Shown here: in pieces, positions 38,763 through 47,068 of the stretch | How the letters are laid out: the number at the start of each line of letters is the position of its first letter | How positions within the stretch are numbered: position 1 is the first letter of the stretch | Origin: Rhodospirillaceae bacterium | GTDB lineage: Bacteria; Pseudomonadota; Alphaproteobacteria; SHVP01 | Assembly: GCA_002722055.1 (NCBI GenBank) | Contig: PBKD01000007.1 | Location: 154,793-218,792, forward strand | Direction: 5' to 3' | Length of the DNA stretch: 64,000 bases | Program-made: the position numbers and the translations under genes | The notes under the pieces: generated by a model | The model's input: the letters and a program-made list of their open reading frames with translations, nothing else | Told to the model about the DNA's origin: nothing | The model's database searches: none

Positions 38763-38894
38763 TTATATCATGTAGTAGAGTACGCCAATCGCTATTATGA
38801 TCAAAAAACCATACAAAAAAAGATTACCTTCATTAGACGTTTTAATTGCCTCTTCATTAAGTGGTGTTTTAAGTTCTTCTTCTGACCATTCCAT
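38763..38894 (-). CDS. Small single-span membrane protein, 43 aa
   Basis: A short frame opens with ATG at 38894 and ends at 38763. The N-terminal half (residues 1-24) is soluble and rich in Glu, Lys and Asn. Residues about 25-43 are a single hydrophobic segment (LFLYGFLIIIAIGVLYYMI). The acidic-head plus terminal-helix layout is common for small membrane proteins. It lies 3' of the binding-protein gene after the terminator, so it would have its own promoter. No family is recognised. Confidence 0.5.
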   Translation of the reverse strand: MEWSEEELKTPLNEEAIKTSNEGNLFLYGFLIIIAIGVLYYMI

Positions 38895-38986
38895 TATTCT
38901 TAATCCCGATAATTAATCTTTTTGAAAATAACAAATATGCGAATATTTTTCAATACTGAATAAGTAGAAATATTTGAATACAAACC

Positions 38987-39014
38987 AAAAAAAAGGCCCA
39001 CTTGAGTGGGCCTT
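38987..39014 (-). terminator. Rho-independent terminator of the binding-protein gene
   Basis: A perfect 9-bp stem (AAGGCCCAC with GTGGGCCTT, loop TTGA/TCAA) runs from 38993 to 39014. Read on the reverse strand it is followed directly by eight T residues. It lies about 14 bases after the stop of the substrate-binding protein gene. Confidence 0.9.
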
Positions 39015-39027
39015 AAAAAAATTAATA

Positions 39028-40560
39028 CTATTTTTTACCTTGTAGACTAACCTCATGCCAATTTATGAGTCTGTTGTTTGGTTTATAACCTTTAACCCAA
39101 TTTTTAACACCATCTAAATCAACTGAGTCAAATAAGAATAATGAAGCTGCATTATCATGATAATACTGTGCTATTTTTCTTAAATGTTGTGCACGTTTAT
39201 TTGGATCAAATTCTGTATTAGCCAATTCAATGGTAGGTTCAATTTCTTTGAAACAAGTCCATTTCATGAATGATTTACATGAGTGAAGTCCATTGATTGA
39301 TCTCATAATATCCATAGTAGGTTCTGATCCATAATTAAAACTAAATATTACAGCATCCTCAAACTTTTTAGGATCTCTAACCCTAGCAATGAGCTCTGGA
39401 AGTGTAATAGCTGTAAATTCTAGATCTACACCAATCTTTTTAAGATCATCTGAGACAAATTGAACAATGTTTGCCCAGTCACCTTGAGCAGTGACTGACT
39501 CACCTCTTAATTTAAGACCATTAGGGTAGCCTGCTTCAGCAAGTAATTTTTTAGCCTTATTAGGATTATAAGGGTAAGGCTTGATATCTTGTTGCCACCC
39601 CTGAATGGAAGAAGTCCCTGGTTGACCGCTATGTTTTGTAGTCCCACCTTTGATGGTTTCAATATAAGTTTTCATATCAACGCCATAGTTTAAGGCTTGT
39701 CTAACTCTTACATCAGCAACTGGGCTTTCTTTATTTTGAAAGAAATGTAGTGTACTAACGGCTGTACCAGGTGAGAGTTGAAGCTTACCATTGGCAGCCT
39801 CTATTTTTGCTTTGGAGTCTGCTACAAGCTGAAAAATTATATCAACTTGATTTGCCTCAAAAGCTTGAACTCTAGCTGCTAATTCTGGAACAAATTTAAA
39901 AGTTATTGTATCTACTTTTCCAGTCCTCCAAACATTTGTAGCTTTTTTTACTTTCACTTCAGAATTATCCCATTTAGACACTTCAAATGGTCCAGTGCCA
40001 TTAGGATTCTTTCCTAAAGCTTCCCATCCGACATCTTGAACTGTGTCAAAATCTAAAACTTTAATTACACCCAAAGTTTGTGGAAGTAATGGGTCTGGTT
40101 TTTTAGAAGATATTTCAACTGTATGACTATCTATTACTCTTGCTCCTGCAAGATTTCTAAGATTTCTTGTTGTATTAGCTGCCTTAGCTTTTCCTTCTTT
40201 TGATGCTAACCAATTTAACATTTCTGCAACATCTTTAGCATCAAATGCATTACCATTATGAAACTTTACACCTTTACGAACTTTAAATATCCATTTTGTT
40301 TTATCATCTTGGTTAACTTTCCATGATGTAAGCATTTCTGCTTTAGCTCCGTCCTTAGTGCTTGTAGTATATAGATTAAATACTGTTCTAAAAACAAACC
40401 CTCCCGAATGTGAAGTGTCTAACAAAGGGTTTGCTAAGCCTGCTGGTAAGGAGCTATGTCCAACAATCAAGTCATTGTTTCCAGCATATAAATTTGATAT
40501 CCCAAAAAAAGTGGAAAAACAGGTTACAAATATAAAGCATTTTTTTAAAAGAAATTTCAT
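39028..40560 (-). CDS. ABC transporter substrate-binding protein, family 5 (peptide/nickel type)
   Basis: This 510-aa periplasmic protein has a Sec signal peptide (about 1-27, hydrophobic and ending in YAG). The SBP_bac_5 pattern includes WKVNQDDKTKWIFKVRKGVKFHNG (about 75-98), VEISSKKPDPLLPQTLG, GTGPFEVSKWDNSEV and PYPYNPNKAKKLLAEAGYPNG. Family 5 proteins bind di- or oligopeptides, nickel or opines. No permease or ATPase genes lie nearby, so it must pair with subunits encoded elsewhere. A strong GGGGAGG site precedes the ATG. Confidence 0.9.
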   Translation of the reverse strand: MKFLLKKCFIFVTCFSTFFGISNLYAGNNDLIVGHSSLPAGLANPLLDTSHSGGFVFRTVFNLYTTSTKDGAKAEMLTSWKVNQDDKTKWIFKVRKGVKFHNGNAFDAKDVAEMLNWLASKEGKAKAANTTRNLRNLAGARVIDSHTVEISSKKPDPLLPQTLGVIKVLDFDTVQDVGWEALGKNPNGTGPFEVSKWDNSEVKVKKATNVWRTGKVDTITFKFVPELAARVQAFEANQVDIIFQLVADSKAKIEAANGKLQLSPGTAVSTLHFFQNKESPVADVRVRQALNYGVDMKTYIETIKGGTTKHSGQPGTSSIQGWQQDIKPYPYNPNKAKKLLAEAGYPNGLKLRGESVTAQGDWANIVQFVSDDLKKIGVDLEFTAITLPELIARVRDPKKFEDAVIFSFNYGSEPTMDIMRSINGLHSCKSFMKWTCFKEIEPTIELANTEFDPNKRAQHLRKIAQYYHDNAASLFLFDSVDLDGVKNWVKGYKPNNRLINWHEVSLQGKK

Positions 40561-40871
40561 TTTATCCTCCCCAAAAATAAATTCTTTAGTGTTAAACTTA
40601 ATGCTAACGATTAAATGTATTTGAGTAATACGATATTATATTTATAGTATTTTTACTCTATTTATTTTTTTTTTTTTTAAAACAAGCTAAACTGCGGTTT
40701 TTTTATTGTTTCTGATAAAATTTAATTCAAAAAAACCTTGATTTATGAGAATTTATAATAAAAAACTAATTTGATTAACTTTTAATTAAATAGATAAGAA
40801 AAATTCTTTATTTATAGAGGAACTTGGTTAGTTTAAAGATTCATTTTCATTTTGATTTTTATGAGGAGTAT
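40561..40871. other. 311-bp AT-rich divergent control region
   Basis: This gap lies between two divergent genes and holds the ribosome site of the binding-protein gene (GGGGAGG near 40565-40571). A run of about 17 thymines is at 40660-40680, next to a small AAACTGCGGTTT inverted repeat (40687-40700 region) followed by Ts. I see no gene, tRNA or recognisable riboswitch in it. Confidence 0.5.
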
Positions 40872-41549
40872 ATGTCGCTATTGAAGATAGAACAGGATGC
40901 AAAAAAAGCATTTGATATTCTTTTGCATGGAGGTATTGGGATATTGCCAATGGATGTAGGTTATTCGCTTATTGGGGGGTCAATAAAGTCACTAAAAAAT
41001 ATTTTTAATACAAAAAAACGTTCAAAAAGTAAACTGAATGCTATGTTAGGTAATGCAGATTTACATAATGAGCTACACAATGTTTCTCAAAGAGGAAGTG
41101 AAATTATTGATGCAATATGCAATGATTATGATTTACCTCTTGGGGTAATAGCTCCATGTAATAATGATCATCCTTTTTTAAATAAAATAAATGAAGAAGT
41201 TTATAGTCTTAGCACCTTAAATGATACATTACTTATGTTAATGAATGCTGGGCCCTTTCATAAAGCTATTACAGATCTTAGTTATAAAGAGGGCCACCTG
41301 CTTTTTGGTTCTTCAGCTAATATAAGTCTGACAGGTACAAAATTTTGTATAGAGGATATGCAGCCAGAAATATTGGAAATTGCTGATGTTATTATTGATT
41401 ACGGTTTGATGAAGTATAATTTATATGGACAATCATCGACTTTACTAAATGTTGAAACCCTAGAAGTGTTTAGAGTAGGTGTTTGTTACGAGAATATAGC
41501 TCATATTCTTAAAAAACACTTCTCAATCAAATTACCAGAAAGACAATAA
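40872..41549 (+). CDS. YrdC/Sua5-family protein (TsaC-like paralogue)
   Basis: This 225-aa protein has the two YrdC parts: GGIGILPMDVGYSLIGGS near the N-terminus, with Asp in place of the usual PTDT motif (PMDV), and GSSANISLTGTKF with STLLNVETLEVFRVG near the end. True TsaC/Sua5 makes threonylcarbamoyl-AMP for t6A tRNA. The divergence in the P-T-D-T region suggests a paralogue with another substrate. The start at 40872 has a GAGGAG site 4 bases upstream. An upstream ATG at 40824 is not needed. Confidence 0.72.
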   Translation: MSLLKIEQDAKKAFDILLHGGIGILPMDVGYSLIGGSIKSLKNIFNTKKRSKSKLNAMLGNADLHNELHNVSQRGSEIIDAICNDYDLPLGVIAPCNNDHPFLNKINEEVYSLSTLNDTLLMLMNAGPFHKAITDLSYKEGHLLFGSSANISLTGTKFCIEDMQPEILEIADVIIDYGLMKYNLYGQSSTLLNVETLEVFRVGVCYENIAHILKKHFSIKLPERQ

Positions 41550-41556
41550 AGTGATT

Positions 41557-42291
41557 CTATTTCGGGATTTGCCAGTCTTTTTGTAATTCTATAGAATATG
41601 TGAATCTGTCTTTTGGATGAATACTAACAGATACTTCAAAAGATTTATTTGACATAGTCTTATAATTTCTTACAACAGTTAGTGCAGCAGAGCCACTTTC
41701 TACATTCAAATATGGAGCTATATTTTCTGGGACAGTTGATGCAAATATTTTTACTTTGACAGTTTGAATATCTAAATCGAATTCTTTCTCAATTAATTGA
41801 TAAACAGGGGTAGGCGAGATTCCAATTTTATCTTCTATAGATGAGTACTGTTCCTTGATATACACATCTGACCAACAAATTGGTTTTTTTTCATTTATTA
41901 AGGATCTGACTCCACTTAATTTTTTCCATTTTTCTCCAACCCTTGAATCTATCAAGTTTGCTGTTGATTGCCCAATAAATTCTAACCTTGAATATATGAT
42001 TGATATTCTCGTTTCTTCAGGATATTTTAAGATTTCAGTTAAACTATTTATTGACTGTGTATAATTTACTTTAGTGTCATTAGATTTGACAACTGTTCCA
42101 TGGCCGGGTTGTCTTTCAACTAAATTCATATCAGAGAGAATTCTTAAGGCTTCCCTTATAGTATGACGCGATACGCCAAATTTTTTAGTTAATACATTTT
42201 CAGGGGGAATTTTTTCTGAAATCGGTAATCTACCAGATTGAATGTCATCAATAAGTGTCTGTGCTATTTTTTGATATAAAGGTTTAAGCAT
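41557..42291 (-). CDS. GntR/HutC-family regulator
   Basis: This 244-aa protein has the N-terminal GntR winged helix (PENVLTKKFGVSRHTIREAL, about 29-48, then ERQPGHGTVV) and a C-terminal UTRA ligand domain (about 80-240), which places it in the HutC subfamily. Its ATG overlaps the last 8 bases of the MFS gene, so it is translated from the same message. It probably responds to the MFS substrate or a product of it. The ligand is unknown. Confidence 0.9.
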   Translation of the reverse strand: MLKPLYQKIAQTLIDDIQSGRLPISEKIPPENVLTKKFGVSRHTIREALRILSDMNLVERQPGHGTVVKSNDTKVNYTQSINSLTEILKYPEETRISIIYSRLEFIGQSTANLIDSRVGEKWKKLSGVRSLINEKKPICWSDVYIKEQYSSIEDKIGISPTPVYQLIEKEFDLDIQTVKVKIFASTVPENIAPYLNVESGSAALTVVRNYKTMSNKSFEVSVSIHPKDRFTYSIELQKDWQIPK

Positions 42292-43522
42292 TTAATTTAC
42301 TGACTTTAAGCCCAAAAATTATCCATAAGGTCACAGAAGATAGTAGAGTATAAACCATACAAAACAAAATAATTAATTCAATATTTATGCCAAAATCTAT
42401 AGCCCAACCAAACATAAAAGGTGATAAAGCTGATGCATAAACCATTGAAGCCGTGACTAAAGATTTAATTGAACCTATATATTTCGTTCCATATATCTCA
42501 GCCCATAAAGAACTAAGTAAAGAGTTTGCCATACCTACAGTAACCCCTGCCAAACCAAGGTATAGCAAAGCAGCATATGGGTTTATAGATTTTGAGAGAA
42601 TTAATAGACCTATAGAAAGAGGAATAAGGTGAAAGATAACCAATTTTTTTGAACCATAAGAGTCTATAAGTTTTCCAATTATTATGGATGAGGAAACGGT
42701 AATTAAAGCATAGAAAGCAAAAGTTCCTGCAAGAAGGTTAAGTGACCATCCTTTTATCTCAAATAAATGGATTTGATGAAAGAATAGACCAGTCATAATA
42801 TAAGCAGGTGACAAAATCGAAAAAATAATAAAATAAAATTTTTTATCTAGAAGCACTTCAGCACGAGTAAAATTTTTATTTTGTTTTTTAGACTGAATAT
42901 CTGAAATAGAATTGTTTTGTAATTCCCAATTTCTGTGACGACTTGAATGATTCTTCAATAAATAAAATCGAATGGGAATAATTGAGAAAATTACTATTAT
43001 AAGAGCAGAGATCCAAGTAAGCTTCCACCCAATTAAAGAAATTAAATAAATGCATATAACTGGTAAAATAACTTCTCCGAAAGGAAGTCCTAGAGAAGAT
43101 ATGCTAATAGCTTTTCCTCTGTCTTTATTATAATACCTTGTCATACTAGTCATTGAGGTATGTGGCATTAACCCTTGACCAAAAAGTCTTAAAAGAAAAA
43201 TTGCTATACCTAAAAAAATAATTGACTCACTTGAGCAAAGAATAATTATTCCAGCTACAAGCCCTAAACTAACTATTAATAAAAAATTTCTTAAATCTAT
43301 AGTGTCTATTAGCTTTCCCGCCCAGATAATTATAGTTCCACTTATGAAGGTTGCTATTGAATAAATCAGTCCGTAATTGCCGTGGGTCAATTCAAAGAAT
43401 TCTCTAATTTCATTATTAAATAAGGAAATAAAAAAAGTTTGGCCGAAGCTGGAGAAAAACATTAGCAAAAAACCAAACAATAGGAATCTTAAATTATTTC
43501 TTATAAATTTAAAGTAGGACAT
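42284..43522 (-). CDS. MFS transporter next to GntR regulator
   Basis: A 12-helix major facilitator of 412 aa. Its LRLFGQGLMPHTSMTSMTRYYN region (about 113-134) and SISSLGLPFGEVILP (about 140-154) resemble the MFS group that takes up small organic acids and related solutes. It is co-transcribed with the GntR gene that overlaps its end. The substrate is not readable from sequence. Confidence 0.85.
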   Translation of the reverse strand: MSYFKFIRNNLRFLLFGFLLMFFSSFGQTFFISLFNNEIREFFELTHGNYGLIYSIATFISGTIIIWAGKLIDTIDLRNFLLIVSLGLVAGIIILCSSESIIFLGIAIFLLRLFGQGLMPHTSMTSMTRYYNKDRGKAISISSLGLPFGEVILPVICIYLISLIGWKLTWISALIIVIFSIIPIRFYLLKNHSSRHRNWELQNNSISDIQSKKQNKNFTRAEVLLDKKFYFIIFSILSPAYIMTGLFFHQIHLFEIKGWSLNLLAGTFAFYALITVSSSIIIGKLIDSYGSKKLVIFHLIPLSIGLLILSKSINPYAALLYLGLAGVTVGMANSLLSSLWAEIYGTKYIGSIKSLVTASMVYASALSPFMFGWAIDFGINIELIILFCMVYTLLSSVTLWIIFGLKVSKLNA

Positions 43523-43646
43523 TATTTTGTATAGTTTAATTTATTTGTATGGTATATTTATATTTAAATGAAATCATATTATTAATTATCATCTTTGATC
43601 TAGATTAAAGGTGATAATTTTCAGATTTTTTTTAGAGAGTCTTAAT

Positions 43647-45326
43647 ATGTCTGTTAAATATGTCTATACAATGAATGAATTATCAAAAAAATTTGATGGT
43701 GGTCGTCAAGTTTTAAAAGATATATCACTCTCTTTTTTACCAGGTGCAAAAATTGGAGTGTTAGGTCTCAACGGTTCCGGTAAATCAACTCTTTTAAGAA
43801 TAATGGCTGGCATAGATAAGGAATTTATAGGAGAAGCCTGGGCGGCTGAAAATATTAAGATTGGTTATCTTGAGCAAGAGCCATACTTGGATAATTCAAA
43901 AACAGTCCAAGAAAATGTAATGATGGGTGTGAAGGAAATAGTAAGTTTGATAAACCAGTTTGAGGATATAAGTTTAAAGTTTTCTGAACCTTTAGGTGAT
44001 GATGAGATGGAAGAATTACTGTCTAAACAAGGAGATCTTCAGTCTAAAATTGAAGCTCTAGATGGTTGGGAAGTAGAGAGAATTGCGTCCATAGCTATGG
44101 ATGCTTTGAGATGCCCTCCCGGAGATGCCCAAGTATCAAATATCTCTGGTGGTGAAAGGCGCAGAGTCGCACTATGTCGTTTACTACTAGAAAGACCTGA
44201 TATGTTATTACTTGATGAGCCAACGAATCACTTGGATGCTGAGTCTGTTTCTTGGTTAGAAAAATTTCTTAGTGATTATCCTGGTACTGTTGTTGCAGTA
44301 ACTCACGATAGATACTTTCTTGACAATGTTGCTCAGTGGATTCTAGAGCTCGATAGAGGTGAAGGAATTCCGTGGAAAGGTAATTACTCATCGTGGTTAG
44401 ATCAAAAACAAAAACGACTAGAGCTGGAAGGCAAACAAGAAGAGTCGCGACAACGTACATTAAAAAATGAACTAGAGTGGGTTAATCAAACTCCAAAGGC
44501 CAGACAATCAAAAGGTAAAGCAAGAGTTAAAGCATATGAGGAATTATTATCTAAACAACAAGATAGATCACTTTCATCTGCTCAAATTCTTATTCCTCCA
44601 GCTCCAAGGCTAGGTGACTTAGTAATTAAAGCAGAAAGCTTAAAGAAAAGTTTCAGTAATAAGATACTTTTCGAGAATCTAAATTTTAATATTCCACCAG
44701 GAGCAATTGTTGGGATAATTGGATCTAATGGTGCAGGAAAAACAACTTTGTTTAATTTAATATCTGGTTTGGAAGAATATGATAGTGGAGACATTAAAAT
44801 TGGAGACACTGTCAAACTAGGGTATATAGATCAATCAAGGGATTCATTGAATAATGAGTCTACAGTATGGGAAGAAATTAGTGAGGGTGAGAGTGAAATC
44901 GACTTAGGAAAACGTAAAATTCAAAGCAGAGCTTATGTGGGTGCTTTTAATTTTAAAGGTGCTGATCAACAGAAAAAGGTTGGTAGTTTGTCTGGCGGAG
45001 AGAGGAATAGGGTTCATTTAGCTAAAATGCTCAAATCAGGATCAAATTTATTACTTCTAGATGAGCCCACTAATGATTTAGATGTTGATACTCTCAGAGC
45101 ATTAGAAGATGCTTTAGAGTCATTTGCTGGTTGTATAATTATGATAAGCCATGATCGTTGGTTTTTGGACCGAATTGCAACTCATATTTTAGCCTTTGAA
45201 GGTGATAGCAATGTAGAGTGGTTTGAAGGTAATTATCAAGATTATGAAGAAGATTTGAAAAGGCGTTTAGGAGGTAAGCTAAGTCAGCCTAAAAGAATTA
45301 AATACAAAACAGCTTTAAGTAATTGA
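43647..45326 (+). CDS. ettA: ABC-F protein EttA
   Basis: EttA is a soluble translation factor that gates the first peptide-bond step according to energy level. The 559-aa protein has two ATP-binding cassettes: GLNGSGKST with SGGERRR and LLDEPTNHLD, then GSNGAGKTT with SGGERNR and LLDEPTNDLD. A linker with arm and toe segments lies between them. ATG at 43647 gives the typical start MSVKYVYTMNELSKKFDG. A longer frame from 43611 is unlikely. Confidence 0.95.
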   Translation: MSVKYVYTMNELSKKFDGGRQVLKDISLSFLPGAKIGVLGLNGSGKSTLLRIMAGIDKEFIGEAWAAENIKIGYLEQEPYLDNSKTVQENVMMGVKEIVSLINQFEDISLKFSEPLGDDEMEELLSKQGDLQSKIEALDGWEVERIASIAMDALRCPPGDAQVSNISGGERRRVALCRLLLERPDMLLLDEPTNHLDAESVSWLEKFLSDYPGTVVAVTHDRYFLDNVAQWILELDRGEGIPWKGNYSSWLDQKQKRLELEGKQEESRQRTLKNELEWVNQTPKARQSKGKARVKAYEELLSKQQDRSLSSAQILIPPAPRLGDLVIKAESLKKSFSNKILFENLNFNIPPGAIVGIIGSNGAGKTTLFNLISGLEEYDSGDIKIGDTVKLGYIDQSRDSLNNESTVWEEISEGESEIDLGKRKIQSRAYVGAFNFKGADQQKKVGSLSGGERNRVHLAKMLKSGSNLLLLDEPTNDLDVDTLRALEDALESFAGCIIMISHDRWFLDRIATHILAFEGDSNVEWFEGNYQDYEEDLKRRLGGKLSQPKRIKYKTALSN

Positions 45327-45467
45327 TTGAATGTGGTTTTTTTTTCTGAAGTATGAATTTGCTATTTAGCCTATATGTTGTGCTATTATAACTTGATATT
45401 GCTTTATTTAGTGTTAGAATTGCTCAACTAGTTCTTTTTACAATGTTTCGAAAGCGTTTTGCAATTA

Positions 45468-45497
45468 CCAACAACTCTCTAAAATGAGAGTTGTTGG
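45468..45497 (+). terminator. Strong 12-bp hairpin downstream of ettA
   Basis: CCAACAACTCTC and GAGAGTTGTTGG form a perfect 12-bp stem with a six-base loop. It is followed by TTTGCTTTGAG, a weak T tract, about 140 bases after the ettA stop and 88 bases before the DUF465 gene. It could end the ettA message or protect a small transcript, since a TTGATA/TTAGAAT-like promoter lies near 45394-45420. I cannot separate the two. Confidence 0.5.
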
Positions 45498-45584
45498 TTT
45501 GCTTTGAGTACCTTTTATTTTTTTCTTGATTGATTATAATGGATTTAAAGTTTAATTTCTTTTTTTTCAGAGTAGTTAAAATAA

Positions 45585-45806
45585 ATGTCTGATCTAAAGT
45601 CATTAAAAAAGCAGCTAACAGTCTTAAAAAAAGACCATTATGAACTAGATAGAACTATTCTGCATTTGACTGCTCAAAAATTTGATATTGAGGCTAAAAA
45701 GAATCCTCACGAATTAAATAAGATCAGTGATTTAAAAAAAAGAAAACTTATAATACGTGATCAAATTTTTAACATAGAGATGCAGATAAAAAATTTAAGA
45801 AGTTAG
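45585..45806 (+). CDS. DUF465 (YdcH-type) small coiled-coil protein
   Basis: A 73-aa highly charged protein whose pattern (KKDHYELDRTILHLT with DLKKRKLIIRDQIFNIEMQI) fits DUF465, a short helical hairpin family common in proteobacteria. It would be entirely alpha-helical. Function is unknown. It precedes the SbmA-like gene by 36 bases. Confidence 0.8.
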   Translation: MSDLKSLKKQLTVLKKDHYELDRTILHLTAQKFDIEAKKNPHELNKISDLKKRKLIIRDQIFNIEMQIKNLRS

Positions 45807-45842
45807 TTTTCAATAAAAATATAAATTCATATGAGTGTATAA

Positions 45843-46874
45843 ATGATTAGAGCGTTTTTTTATACTAAGAAGTGGTTTAGATGGGCTTATGGAGGAGGAG
45901 CATTGCTTGTTGCATCACTTTGGATACAGGTTCAACTCACAGTAGCTATTAATACGTGGTACGGTGATTTTTACAATCTACTTCAAAAAGCAGGGGAATA
46001 TAAAGATAATGTCCAGGAAGGAGTGGATTTATTTTATAGTAAGTTAGTTGGCTTGGAATATTTATATAATGGTTTTGAAGGTATTCCATCATTTTCTGTT
46101 CTGGCCTTTCCTTATATTGTTCTTGCTGTTTTAACTGGCTGGTTTACAAGGATTTACGGTCTTCGTTGGAGAGAAGCCATAACTTTTGACTACATACCAA
46201 GGTGGAGGAATGTAAGCAAGGATATTGAAGGTGCTAGTCAAAGAATTCAAGAAGATTGTAATAGATTTGCTAGGATTGTTGAATCGCTAGGTTTACAAGT
46301 TGTTAGAGCTATAATGACACTAGTAGCTTTTATCCCAGTTTTATGGGGATTAAGTAGTACGATTTCAATTCCATTTTTTTCAGAAATTCCTGGATCTTTA
46401 GTTTGGGTCGCTTTAGTTGTCTCAATTGGAGGGCTAATAATATCTTGGTTTGTTGGGATCAAGCTTCCTGGACTTGAATATAATAATCAGAAAGTTGAGG
46501 CGGCATTTAGAAAAGATTTAGTTTTGGGTGAAGATGATAAAGAAAATTATGCTCAGCCTGAGAACTTAATAAGTTTATTTACAGGAATAAGGTTTAATTA
46601 TCACAGGTTATATTTGCACTACGGATACTTTGACACTTGGATGGGCGCATATGATCAGTTTATGGTGATTGTTCCTTACTTAATTGTTGGGCCTAGCTTG
46701 TTTTCGGGAGCTGTCTTATTAGGGGTTGTGGTTCAGGTCTCTAATGCTTTTCAGAGGGTACATGGAGGATTTGCACTATTTTTGCATAATTGGACTACAA
46801 TAACTGAATTAAGAAGTATCTGGAAAAGGTTGAGTGAATTTGAGAAAAATTTGGAAAAATATTCTTCTATTTAA
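45843..46874 (+). CDS. SbmA/BacA-like peptide transporter
   Basis: This 343-aa membrane protein resembles SbmA/BacA, the proton-driven importer of antimicrobial peptides and vitamin B12-like or modified peptides. The N-terminal LWIQVQLTVAINTWYGDFYN (about 26-45) is the family hallmark, with RWREAITFDYIPRWRNV later. It has about seven to eight hydrophobic segments. No ATP-binding domain is present, which fits SbmA and rules out a full ABC protein. Its relation to symbiosis genes in rhizobia is a family fact only. Confidence 0.85.
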   Translation: MIRAFFYTKKWFRWAYGGGALLVASLWIQVQLTVAINTWYGDFYNLLQKAGEYKDNVQEGVDLFYSKLVGLEYLYNGFEGIPSFSVLAFPYIVLAVLTGWFTRIYGLRWREAITFDYIPRWRNVSKDIEGASQRIQEDCNRFARIVESLGLQVVRAIMTLVAFIPVLWGLSSTISIPFFSEIPGSLVWVALVVSIGGLIISWFVGIKLPGLEYNNQKVEAAFRKDLVLGEDDKENYAQPENLISLFTGIRFNYHRLYLHYGYFDTWMGAYDQFMVIVPYLIVGPSLFSGAVLLGVVVQVSNAFQRVHGGFALFLHNWTTITELRSIWKRLSEFEKNLEKYSSI

Positions 46875-46949
46875 TATCTTTAAATTATATATGCTAGTTA
46901 CTTGTAGTATAATTTACTAATAAGAAAAGAATTTTTTTATTATTCTTTT

Positions 46950-47026
46950 GCGCTCGTAGCTCAATTGGATAGAGTACCTGACTTCGAATCAGGTTGTTGG
47001 GGGTTCGAATCCCTCCGAGCGCACCA
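46950..47026 (+). tRNA. tRNA-Arg (TCG)
   Basis: A cloverleaf with acceptor GCGCTCG/CGAGCGC, T loop TTCGAAT and encoded CCA. The anticodon loop is CTTCGAA, so the anticodon is TCG at 46984-46986, which reads CGA. It lies between the SbmA-like gene and the next MFS gene. Confidence 0.95.
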
Positions 47027-47068
47027 TTATACTCGTATATTCAGATTAGCTAGTTTTTAGGAAAATTT

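Noticed and set aside
40660..40680. Long poly-T run as a terminator
   Set aside because: No stable stem precedes it on either strand, and it is a simple AT tract in a divergent promoter region.
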